A stretch of DNA of 64,000 nucleotides from Devosia sp. 67-54 (GTDB taxonomy: Bacteria > Pseudomonadota > Alphaproteobacteria > Rhizobiales > Devosiaceae): positions 186,001-250,000 of the forward strand of contig NZ_MKVA01000009.1 of NCBI RefSeq assembly GCF_001899075.1. Reading direction: 5' to 3'. Position numbers and translations under genes: made by a program. Shown one piece after another: positions 51,542 to 59,682 of the stretch. Positions within the stretch are counted from its first letter, which is position 1, and each line of letters starts with the position of its first letter. Under the pieces are notes generated by a model. The model ran no database searches. It was not told where the DNA came from and was given only the letters and a program-made list of their open reading frames with translations.

Positions 51542-52360
51542 CTATGCTCCGGTCAGCAGCGGCAGGTCGGGGCGGGCCGCCCATTCGTGCCACGAGCCGA
51601 CGAAAATGCGGACGTCATCATAGCCGGCTTCGCGCAGGGCGACATAGGCCGTGGCGGCGCGGGCGCCACGATGGCAGTAGGTGATGACGGTGCGGCGCGG
51701 CGACAGGCCGGCGGCGGCGAACAGCCGGGCCATTTCGCCGGCTGGCTTGTAGCGGCCAGCGCTGAGCAGATCCTCGTAGAACAGGAATTTGGCGCCGGGA
51801 ATGCGGCCGGCGCGGCTGCAGCAGGCATGGGCGAAGCTGCCGGAGAATTCGGTGGCGCGGCGCACGTCGAAAATATCGACTTTGGCGCCGGGATGCAGAA
51901 CATCGGTCACGGCAGCGAGAAGCTCGCGCCGCATGGGGGCGACCGGCGGCAGGCCGGTACGAGAGGCGACGGCATGGGCTGGTCCGGTGCCTGGCACGAC
52001 CAGCCCGCCGGCAGCGCGCCAGGCGGCGATGCCGCCATCGAGCACATGGCCGCCGGTGCGGCCGGCAAGCTCGTGGAACCACAGGCCGCGGGGCGAGGCC
52101 ATGCCGGTGTGCTCTTCGAAGAAGACCACGGTGCGGGCGGCATCGATGCCGCTTGCGGCAAAGGCGGCGGCGACGGCCGCCTCAAGATCGGCGAAGCCGG
52201 CCGCGTCGCTGTGCGGGATGAAATAATCGTACACGTTTAGCTGCACCGCGCCGGGGATGGTGCCGGCCCGGAAGGCCTCGTGGCCGCGCACGTCGACGAA
52301 GAGGACCCCCTCGTCGCCAGCGCGCGCGATGGCTTCGGCGGCCTGCAGCAGGCGGCTCAT
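51542..52360 (-). CDS. Two-domain rhodanese (thiosulfate/mercaptopyruvate sulfurtransferase-like)
   Basis: 272 residues. The N-terminal rhodanese domain (about 1-120) lacks the catalytic Cys; the C-terminal domain has it at C229 in TYCHRGARA. The CRxGxR-type loop here reads CHRGARA, nearer to thiosulfate sulfurtransferases than to the CGxGVT of mercaptopyruvate enzymes. It would carry persulfide sulfur. The start overlaps the hyuB1 stop (ATGA). Its presence beside a cysteine desulfhydrase-like gene points to sulfur released by the pathway. Confidence 0.85.
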   Translation of the reverse strand: MSRLLQAAEAIARAGDEGVLFVDVRGHEAFRAGTIPGAVQLNVYDYFIPHSDAAGFADLEAAVAAAFAASGIDAARTVVFFEEHTGMASPRGLWFHELAGRTGGHVLDGGIAAWRAAGGLVVPGTGPAHAVASRTGLPPVAPMRRELLAAVTDVLHPGAKVDIFDVRRATEFSGSFAHACCSRAGRIPGAKFLFYEDLLSAGRYKPAGEMARLFAAAGLSPRRTVITYCHRGARAATAYVALREAGYDDVRIFVGSWHEWAARPDLPLLTGA

Positions 52361-54003
52361 TCGGCCGCCGCCGACATGAAAGGCTGGAGCTGGTTGCGGA
52401 CATCGTCGTCGCGGGCGGCCGGACGGCGGCGCACCGGCGAACCCCAGCCGCCGCCGCCGGCGGTTTCGACGACGAGCACGGTGCCGCGCGGCAGATCGGT
52501 GGTGGATTTGCCGGGCAGTTCGCGGCGGCCGGCGGCATCCTCGACCACGACGCGCGAGCCCTGCGCCTCGCCGCCGCCATTGACGCCCCACGGGCGGTGG
52601 CGGGTGCGGTCGAGATGCACGGTGACGGTGGCGTCGGCATCGAGGCGGATGCCGCGTGACAGGCCGTGGCCGCCACGGAACTCGCCGTCGCCGCCGCTGC
52701 TGGCGACGAGGCCGTAATGCAGCACCGTCATCGGATATTCGCGCTCGATGAACTCGACCGGCGAATTGGCGGTGTTGGTCATGTGGCAGTGCACGCCGTC
52801 GGCGCCGTCGTGGCCGGCCATGGCTCCCTGCCCGCCGCCATAGGTCTCGACGTAGGAATAGGCTTGGCCCAGAGCCGGATTGAGGCCGCCGACGATGAGC
52901 GCGTTCATGCTGCCGGTCGAGGCGGCCACCTGGCCGTCGGGCAGCAGCTTGTTGAAGGCGCCGAGCAGCGCGTCGCAGATGCGCTGGCTGGTGATCGAGG
53001 TGCACAGCGCCACCGGCACCGGGGCCTGGGCGTCGACGATGCTGGCCGGCGGGGTGTCGACGGTGATCTTGCGCATGAGGCCGGCATTGGAGGGCAGCGC
53101 CGGATCGAGCATGGTCTTGACGGCGTAGAGCACGCAGCTGGCGGTGAGGAAGCGCGGCGCGTTGACCGGGGCACGCACCTGCGGGGCGGTGCCGGCGAAA
53201 TCGGCGAGCAGCTGGCCGTTGCTGACCGACAGGCGGACGCGGATGGGCAGGTCGACATCGGCATCGCCCTGGCGCAGCTCGAGCACGTCGGCGAATTCGG
53301 CGGACTTGCCCTCGAGCGCCTCGAAACGCTGGCCGAGCCGCAGGGCGGTGTTCTCCAGCAGCGCCTCGACGGCGCCCTCGAAGGCCTCGTGGCCGATGCG
53401 GCGCACCAGATCGGCGAGGCGGCGGGCGCCGGTGGCATTGGCCGCAGCCTGGGCGAGCAGGTCGCCGGCGACGACGTCGGGGGTGCGGCTGCCGAGCTGG
53501 AACAGCTTCAGCGCGGCGCCGTCGACCTCGCCGTCGCGCAGCAGCGGCATGGGCGGCACGCGCAGCCCTTCCTGCATGACATCGACGGTGCCGAGCGCGA
53601 GACTGCCCGGGGCAATACCGCCGAGATCGACCTGGTGGGCCATGTTGGCGACGTAGCCGAGGCGCACGCCCTCGTGGTCGACCGGGGCCATCACCACCAC
53701 GTCGGGCAGGTGCGAGCCGGTGAGCCAGGGGTTGTTGGTGACAATCATGCCGTTGGCCGGCAGATCGGCGCCGAGATCGGCGATGACGCGCTCGACGACG
53801 CCAGCGAGCAGGCCCAGATGCACCGGGATATGCTCGGCCTGGGCGATGAGTCGGGCCTTGCGGTCGAACACGCCGCAGGAGAAATCGCGGCGGTCGCGGA
53901 TGTTCACCGAATAGGCGGTGCGGATCAGGGCGGCGCCCATCTCCTCGGCGACGGCCTGCAGGCCGTGGCGCGCGATCTCGGGAAGGATGGCGTCTTTACG
54001 CAT
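52357..54003 (-). CDS. hyuB: Hydantoinase/oxoprolinase B subunit, pair 1
   Basis: 548 residues of the HyuB family (AYSVNIRDRRDFSCGVFDRKARLIAQAEHIPVHLG, NDPWLTGSHLPDV-like NNPWLTGSHLPDVVVMAP, SSGGDGEFRGGHGLSRGI). It works with HyuA in ATP-dependent opening of cyclic amides such as 5-oxoproline or N-methylhydantoin. Overlaps hyuA1 by 8 bp and the rhodanese by 4 bp. Confidence 0.88.
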   Translation of the reverse strand: MRKDAILPEIARHGLQAVAEEMGAALIRTAYSVNIRDRRDFSCGVFDRKARLIAQAEHIPVHLGLLAGVVERVIADLGADLPANGMIVTNNPWLTGSHLPDVVVMAPVDHEGVRLGYVANMAHQVDLGGIAPGSLALGTVDVMQEGLRVPPMPLLRDGEVDGAALKLFQLGSRTPDVVAGDLLAQAAANATGARRLADLVRRIGHEAFEGAVEALLENTALRLGQRFEALEGKSAEFADVLELRQGDADVDLPIRVRLSVSNGQLLADFAGTAPQVRAPVNAPRFLTASCVLYAVKTMLDPALPSNAGLMRKITVDTPPASIVDAQAPVPVALCTSITSQRICDALLGAFNKLLPDGQVAASTGSMNALIVGGLNPALGQAYSYVETYGGGQGAMAGHDGADGVHCHMTNTANSPVEFIEREYPMTVLHYGLVASSGGDGEFRGGHGLSRGIRLDADATVTVHLDRTRHRPWGVNGGGEAQGSRVVVEDAAGRRELPGKSTTDLPRGTVLVVETAGGGGWGSPVRRRPAARDDDVRNQLQPFMSAAAE

Positions 54004-56035
54004 GGTCTTGCATCCGGATGATGAGGCTGCCGAGGCTGTCGACGGTCACCGACTGGCGGCCGACGATGAGCGTGGTGTCCTGCTGCTCGACGATCAGCGG
54101 GCCGTGCAGGGTGGTGCTGGGGGCAAGGCGGGCGCGGTCGTAGACCGGCACGTCCTCGAAGCGAGCATCGACCCACAGCCGGGCGCGCGCCACCACCGGG
54201 TCGGCACCCGGCTCGATCTGCGGCAGCGGCAGGCGGTCGGTGGGCGCCGGGGCGGTGCCGTGCATGCGCAGCAGCAGCACCTCGACCGGCTGGTCGCGGC
54301 GGTCGTAGCCGAAACTCTGCCGGTGGGCGCGGTGGAAACGGTCGAGCGCGTCGGCGAGGGTGCCGTCGGAGGAGAAGGGCACGAAGATTTCGTGGCCCTG
54401 GCCGCGATAGCGCATGCCGAGCGCGGTGGACAGCGTCACGGCGTCGGCGACGACGCCGTCGAGCGCGGCCTGGGCGAGGACGCGTTCGGAGAGCGCGGCG
54501 ATCTGCGCGTCGAGGTCGCCGCCCTGCAACTCGCGGGCGTCGCGGCCGACCATGCCGGTTTCGTCGTGGCGCCAGGGCGCGAGCAGCAGGCCGATGGCGC
54601 AGAGCAGGCCCGGCGAAGGCGGCACGATGACAGTCTCGATGTCGAGCTCGGCGCACAGATCGACGGCGTGCAGTGGGCCGGCGCCGCCGAAGGCCATGAC
54701 GGCGAAATCGGCGGGATCGAGGCCGCGCTCGACGGTGACGCCGCGCATGCCGCGCACCATGGCGGCGTTGACGACGCGCAGGATGCCCATGGCAGCCTCC
54801 TCGACGGAGATGCCAGCGGGGTCGGCGACGTGCTCGCGGATGGCGGCGACGGCGCGCTCGCGGTCGAGCACGATGCCGCCGCCGAGGGCGCGGCCGTGGC
54901 GCAGGCGGCCGAGCACGACATTGGCGTCGGTGACGGTAGGACGGGTGCCGCCCTTGCCGTAGGCGGCGGGGCCTGGCATGGCGCCAGCGCTCTCGGGGCC
55001 GACCTTGAGCAGGCCGCCGACATCGACACTGGCGATGGAGCCGCCGCCGGCGCCGAGGGTGACGATGTCGAACATCGGCACGCGCACCGGGAAGCCCTCG
55101 ATGGCGCTTTCGTAGCGGGTGAGGATCTGGCCGTTCTCGATGAGGCCGACATCGAAGCTGGTGCCGCCCATGTCGATGGTGACGACGTTGTCGTAGCCGG
55201 CGGCGACGGCGAAGCCGCGGGCGCCGATCATGCCGGCGGCGGGGCCGGACAGGCAGGTGTGCACAGCCTTGACGCCGCCGGCGGTCTCGATCGGCATGAC
55301 GCCGCCGCTCGACTGCATGATGGCCGGCGCGGCGGTGACGCCGGACGCCTTGAGGTCGCTGGAGATGGCGTTGAGATAGGCGCGTAGCGGCGGCATCAGG
55401 TAGGCGTTCATCACCGTGGTCGAGGCGCGCTCGAACTCGCCGGGCTGGGCGAGGACCTCGCTCGAAATCGAGACGCGCAGATCGGGCAGCAGCCCGGCCA
55501 GCAGAGCGGCGATGCGCTGCTCGTGCACGGGGTTGGCGTAGCTGTGCAGCAGCGTGACGGCGACGGTCTCGACGCCGGCGGCGCGCATCTGCTCGGCAAT
55601 GTCGCGGATGCCAGCCTCGTCGAGCGGCTCGCGCACCTGCCCGTCAGGGCCGACGCGCTCGCTCACCTCGAAGACCAGGCTGCGCGGCACCAGCGGCGCG
55701 GGCCGACGCGCCGCCTGGTCATAAAGATGCGCGCGGGTCTGCCGACCGATGATCAGCAGGTCGCGGAAGCCTTTGGTGACGAGCAGCGCCGTGCGGGCCC
55801 CCTTGCGCTCGAGGATGGCATTGGTGGCGACGGTGGTGCCGTGCGCGAAGCCCACCAGGTCGGACGGCATGATGCCGGCATAGCCGAGAGCAAGTTTGGT
55901 GGCCTCGACCACGGCGGTACCCTGATGGCCAACGGTGGTGGGCGTCTTCACGAAGATGGACCGGCCGGTCTCCACCTCGAACAGGCAGAGATCGGTGAAG
56001 GTGCCGCCAACGTCGCAGCCAATGCGATAAGCCAT
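53996..56035 (-). CDS. hyuA: Hydantoinase/oxoprolinase A subunit, pair 1
   Basis: 679 residues from ATG 56035. The ATP-binding start IGCDVGGTFTDLCLF and later VTIDMGGTSFDVGLI are the phosphate-binding loops of the HyuA family; AFGGAGPLHA closes the domain. It phosphorylates the ring carbonyl so that the B subunit can open the ring. Second hyuA in the operon; the two A subunits are clearly different in sequence, so they probably act on different rings or different isomers. Confidence 0.9.
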   Translation of the reverse strand: MAYRIGCDVGGTFTDLCLFEVETGRSIFVKTPTTVGHQGTAVVEATKLALGYAGIMPSDLVGFAHGTTVATNAILERKGARTALLVTKGFRDLLIIGRQTRAHLYDQAARRPAPLVPRSLVFEVSERVGPDGQVREPLDEAGIRDIAEQMRAAGVETVAVTLLHSYANPVHEQRIAALLAGLLPDLRVSISSEVLAQPGEFERASTTVMNAYLMPPLRAYLNAISSDLKASGVTAAPAIMQSSGGVMPIETAGGVKAVHTCLSGPAAGMIGARGFAVAAGYDNVVTIDMGGTSFDVGLIENGQILTRYESAIEGFPVRVPMFDIVTLGAGGGSIASVDVGGLLKVGPESAGAMPGPAAYGKGGTRPTVTDANVVLGRLRHGRALGGGIVLDRERAVAAIREHVADPAGISVEEAAMGILRVVNAAMVRGMRGVTVERGLDPADFAVMAFGGAGPLHAVDLCAELDIETVIVPPSPGLLCAIGLLLAPWRHDETGMVGRDARELQGGDLDAQIAALSERVLAQAALDGVVADAVTLSTALGMRYRGQGHEIFVPFSSDGTLADALDRFHRAHRQSFGYDRRDQPVEVLLLRMHGTAPAPTDRLPLPQIEPGADPVVARARLWVDARFEDVPVYDRARLAPSTTLHGPLIVEQQDTTLIVGRQSVTVDSLGSLIIRMQDHA

Positions 56036-56039
56036 GACT

Positions 56040-57035
56040 TCAGTCCCGGTTGAGGACAGCCGCGAAGGGATAGAGCGCCGGCGAACCGCCCGTATGAATG
56101 AAGAGGACATCGGACCCCGGGGCGATCTTGCCCTTGGCGATGATGTCCACGAGACCGGCCATGCCCTTGCCGGTATAGACCGGATCGAGCAGCACGCCTT
56201 CGTCGCGCGCGGCGCGGAAGATCTGCGCGTTGCCCGCATCGCTCGGCACGCCATAGGCGGGTCCGACATAGTCGGTCTCGACCCAGATGTCGTCGGCGGT
56301 CCAGCCGCGGCCGGCATCGATCAGCTCGCCACCGGCGGTGGCCATGACGGCGATGCGCTCGACGAAGGGGACGGCGCTGCCGGAGACGGCGATGCCGACC
56401 ACTCTGGTTTCGGGCCAGAACAGATGGACGCCGATGGCGAGACCGGCCAGCGTGCCGCCCGAACCGACGGCGGTGGCGATGTATTGCGGCGGCTTCCTGC
56501 CAGCGGCGGCATATTGGCCGGCCAGTTCCTTGACGGCCTGCACGTAGCCCAGCGCGCCGAGCGGCGTGGCACCGCCGACGGGCATGATGTAGGCCGCCTC
56601 GCCGCGGGCCGTGGCGGCATCGGCGTGGGCCTGCATGCGCGGGGCGATCTCATCGAAATATGCGTCGGGATCGAGGAATTCGAGCTCGGCGCCGAAGAGC
56701 CGGTCGAGCAGCAGGTTGCCCTGGTACTCGGTCGGCCGATTGCCGCGCAGCACCAGCACCGGGTGCATGCCGAAATGGCGCGCCGCCGCCGCCACCATAC
56801 GGGCATGGTTGGACTGGTGGCCGCCGGTAGTGATCAGCACCTTGACGTTTTGCGCCACGGCGTCGGCCATGAGGAATTCGAGCTTGCGCACCTTGTTGCC
56901 GCCACCGCCGAAGCCGGTGAAGTCGTCGCGCTTGACCGACAGGTTGACGCCGAGCGCCTCGCTGTAGCGTCGCATCGGCTCGACCGGAGTCGGCCCAAAG
57001 ACGAGCGGCAGGCGCGGGATCTGATCGAGCTTCAC
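56040..57035 (-). CDS. D-cysteine desulfhydrase / ACC deaminase family PLP enzyme
   Basis: 331 residues from GTG 57035, overlapping the upstream stop as GTGA. PLP lysine K48 in GGGGNKVRKLEFLM, GGHQSNHARMVAAAA substrate loop, and GSGGTLAG phosphate-binding loop. The family includes D-cysteine desulfhydrase (pyruvate, sulfide and ammonia from D-cysteine), ACC deaminase and related lyases. Neighbouring rhodanese and thioredoxin reductase genes favour a sulfur amino acid as substrate. ACC deaminase is the main alternative. Confidence 0.82.
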   Translation of the reverse strand: MKLDQIPRLPLVFGPTPVEPMRRYSEALGVNLSVKRDDFTGFGGGGNKVRKLEFLMADAVAQNVKVLITTGGHQSNHARMVAAAARHFGMHPVLVLRGNRPTEYQGNLLLDRLFGAELEFLDPDAYFDEIAPRMQAHADAATARGEAAYIMPVGGATPLGALGYVQAVKELAGQYAAAGRKPPQYIATAVGSGGTLAGLAIGVHLFWPETRVVGIAVSGSAVPFVERIAVMATAGGELIDAGRGWTADDIWVETDYVGPAYGVPSDAGNAQIFRAARDEGVLLDPVYTGKGMAGLVDIIAKGKIAPGSDVLFIHTGGSPALYPFAAVLNRD

Positions 57036-57487
57036 TTGGCTTCTCCCGGCTTGACCGGCGCGACGTCGCCAAGCGCCGCCCACGGAATGGTGGCGTCGAT
57101 CCAGGCGTTGAGGGTGTCGACCAGAACGATGATCGCCTGCAGCAGGTCGTCGAGCTGCTTTTCGCCGGCGGCCTTGATCTCGCCGGCGGCAGCGTCGATC
57201 AGCGCCGATTCCTCGTCGAAGCCCCAGAGTTTCAGGCGGGCGGCGCCGTAGCGGGCGAACAGCGCGGCGCTGTCGCGGGCGCCCTCGAGGGTGAGCTCAC
57301 CGGTGCGGCGGCCCTCGCGCAGCTGGTAGAGGATGCCGGCGAACCAGTAGGCATCGAAATTGGCGTAGAGCCGCTTGGGCATGTCGCCGCTGGGCGGCCG
57401 GTGCAGACCGGCGAGGCGCGCGGCTCCCTTGGGATCGGCGTGCCAGATGGCCCTGGTGGCGGCAGTGAGCTTTTCGACCGTGTTCAT
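57032..57487 (-). CDS. Small cytoplasmic protein of unknown function in the hydantoinase operon
   Basis: 151 residues from ATG 57487. Mostly helical (ALFARYGAARLKLWGFDEESALIDAAAGEIKAAGEKQLDDLLQAIIVLVDTLNAWID), with an aromatic stretch YANFDAYWFAGILYQLREG. No signal peptide or membrane segment. It is coupled to the downstream PLP-enzyme gene (GTGA overlap) and lies one base after the DUF3830 stop. I do not recognise the family. Confidence 0.7.
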   Translation of the reverse strand: MNTVEKLTAATRAIWHADPKGAARLAGLHRPPSGDMPKRLYANFDAYWFAGILYQLREGRRTGELTLEGARDSAALFARYGAARLKLWGFDEESALIDAAAGEIKAAGEKQLDDLLQAIIVLVDTLNAWIDATIPWAALGDVAPVKPGEAK

Positions 57488-57488
57488 C

Positions 57489-57869
57489 TCACGCCTCCAG
57501 CGAAACGGTGATGTTGCAGGGCTGGGCCCACAGCGACGGACCGATCCTGCGCAGGGTGTCGAGGCCCGAACTGACCTTGCCGACGAGCCCGACTTTGGCG
57601 AAGGGAACGATGTCACCATAGAAGATGCAGATGGTCTGGCGGTCGGGATAATAGGCGACGTCGCCAGGGGCGACGCTGCCGACGATGTTCTCGCGCTCGA
57701 ACATTTCGGGGATCATGAAGATCAGCTCTTCGCCGGCGAATTTGGCGTGGCCGAGCACGGTTTCGAGCGGCAGCAGCCTGGTGATGCCGCGCACGGTCTG
57801 CGGCGCGGCGTCGTCGAGCAGGTCGATGGTGCAGGTGTGCGGCCCAATGGCCAGTTTCAAGCGGGTCAC
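57489..57869 (-). CDS. DUF3830 family protein, cyclophilin-like fold
   Basis: 126 residues from GTG 57869, chosen for the GGAGG upstream. Sequence LKLAIGPHTCTIDLLDDAAPQTV, HAKFAGEELIFMIPE and PGDVAYYPDRQTICIFYGD is typical of DUF3830, a small beta-barrel of the cyclophilin-like superfamily. Members are often found beside hydantoinase or amidohydrolase genes; the role is unknown. Confidence 0.8.
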   Translation of the reverse strand: MTRLKLAIGPHTCTIDLLDDAAPQTVRGITRLLPLETVLGHAKFAGEELIFMIPEMFERENIVGSVAPGDVAYYPDRQTICIFYGDIVPFAKVGLVGKVSSGLDTLRRIGPSLWAQPCNITVSLEA

Positions 57870-57894
57870 CGCGAAGCCTCCGTGTGCAATTCCA

Positions 57895-59682
57895 TTACGC
57901 TTGAGTGCCGAGCACGCCGCGGTCGAAGGTCCAGTCGACCTTGCCGCGCGACGCCGCCCGGCTGCTGCGCTCCGCCGCCGTGGCGGCCTCGTCCACCTTG
58001 CCGGCGGCATCGAGGATCACGCCGTAGTCGGTGCGGGCGCGTTCGACGCTGACCTTGCGGTCGCGCACGTCGGCCGAGACCAGCGCCAGGTCGCGCTCGA
58101 GCGGATCGCCATAGCCGCCGCCGCCGCCGGTGGCGCAGACCATGCGGTCGCCCTTGTGCAGCTTGAAGCGCTTGCGCGAAGGCACCGAGAAGACCTCGCC
58201 ATCGGCGCGGGTGACGGTGGTCTGCCAGCTGCCGCCCGGCAGGCCGCCGAAGACGCCCCAGGGCTGGGTGACGAAGCGGTCGCCGCGATGGGAGACCTCG
58301 GTGCTCTCATCGAGAATCTCGAATTCCTTGACGAGGCCGGTGCCGCCGCGGAACCGGCCGGCGCCGCCGCCATCCTGGCGCAGCAGCAGCTGGTGGATGC
58401 GCACGGGATAGTCGAGTTCCAGCGCCTCGATGGGCGTGTTGAGCATGTTGGTGGTGTCGCTCTCGATATAGTCGATGCCGTCCTTGGTCGGGCGGGCGCC
58501 CATGCCGGCGGCGAAGAGCTCGAGATAGACATAGGCATTGCCGTCGGGACGGCGGCCGGCAAGGGTGACGCCCTCCATGCCGCCCGAGGAGGCGCGCAGG
58601 CGCTGCGGGATGATTTTCATCAGGGAGCCGAAGGCGGTGTCGACAGCGCGCAGCACTGTCATGGTGCGCGAGTTGAGCGCGGCCGGGTGCTCGGGATTGA
58701 GGATGGTGCCCTTGGGCACCTTGATGGTGAGCGGGCGATAGCAGCCCTCGTTGTTGGGCACGTCGTGGCCGTAGAGGCAGTGGGCGACGTAGTAGCAGCA
58801 GGAGATGGCGCCGGAGATGGCGCTGTTGGCGGCGCCGCGCAACTGCGGATCGGTGCCGGTGAAGTCGAAGGTCATCTCCGAGCCCTTCACCGTGACGGTG
58901 CACTTGATCTTGCGCTTGATGCCGAGATCGATGCCGTCATTGTCGAGGTAGTCCTCGAAATCGTAGACGCCGTCGGGGATCTCCTCGATCTTGGCACGGG
59001 CCTGGCGCTCGGCGCGGTTGTTGAGCTCGTCGATGTAGCTCAGCACGGTATCGAGGCCGTATTCGTCGATGGTCTCGATGAAGCGGCGACGGCCGACATC
59101 GCCGGCGGCCAGCTCGGCGCGGAAATCGCCCATGGTATGGCGCGGCATGCGGATGTTCTTGAGGATGATGCCGAGGACTTCCTTGTTCCAGGTGCCCTTG
59201 CTGATCAGCCGGCAGGGCGGCAGCACCAGACCCTCCTGGAAGATCTCGGTGGAATCCGGCGGCAGGCTGCCGATGGTCATGCCGCCGAAATCCTGCTGGT
59301 GGGCGATAACGGCAGAGAGCGCCACGGTGCGGCCGCGATACACGATCGGCACGATCATGGCGACGTCGGGAATGTGGGTGCCGCCCTCGTAGGGATCGTT
59401 GAAGCAGTAGGCGTCACCCTCGCTCATCTCGCTCGCGGGATAGTCCTGCAGGACGCGGGCGACGGAGGAATTGAGGATGCCCAGATTGGCCGGCAGCGCG
59501 TTGGCGTGGGCGATGAGGCCGCCCTTGGCGTCGAAGATGGCGACGCCGCAATCGCCGCCTTCCTTGATGATCATCGAGAAGGCGCTGCGGATCATCGCCG
59601 CCTGCATTTCATCGGCGATGGCCTCCATGCGGTTGCGCAGCACTTCGAGCGTGATGGGATCGAACGTCTTGGGCGCGGTCAC
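57895..59682 (-). CDS. hyuB: Hydantoinase/oxoprolinase B subunit, pair 2
   Basis: 595 residues, HyuB family (DPITLEVLRNRMEAIADEMQAAMIRSAFSMIIKEGGDCGVAIFD, NDPYEGGTHIPDVAMI, RQDGGGAGRFRGGTGLVKEF). Longer than the pair 1 B subunit by a C-terminal stretch. Its start overlaps the hyuA2 stop by 4 bp, so A2 and B2 form a coupled pair at the head of the operon. Confidence 0.9.
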   Translation of the reverse strand: MTAPKTFDPITLEVLRNRMEAIADEMQAAMIRSAFSMIIKEGGDCGVAIFDAKGGLIAHANALPANLGILNSSVARVLQDYPASEMSEGDAYCFNDPYEGGTHIPDVAMIVPIVYRGRTVALSAVIAHQQDFGGMTIGSLPPDSTEIFQEGLVLPPCRLISKGTWNKEVLGIILKNIRMPRHTMGDFRAELAAGDVGRRRFIETIDEYGLDTVLSYIDELNNRAERQARAKIEEIPDGVYDFEDYLDNDGIDLGIKRKIKCTVTVKGSEMTFDFTGTDPQLRGAANSAISGAISCCYYVAHCLYGHDVPNNEGCYRPLTIKVPKGTILNPEHPAALNSRTMTVLRAVDTAFGSLMKIIPQRLRASSGGMEGVTLAGRRPDGNAYVYLELFAAGMGARPTKDGIDYIESDTTNMLNTPIEALELDYPVRIHQLLLRQDGGGAGRFRGGTGLVKEFEILDESTEVSHRGDRFVTQPWGVFGGLPGGSWQTTVTRADGEVFSVPSRKRFKLHKGDRMVCATGGGGGYGDPLERDLALVSADVRDRKVSVERARTDYGVILDAAGKVDEAATAAERSSRAASRGKVDWTFDRGVLGTQA

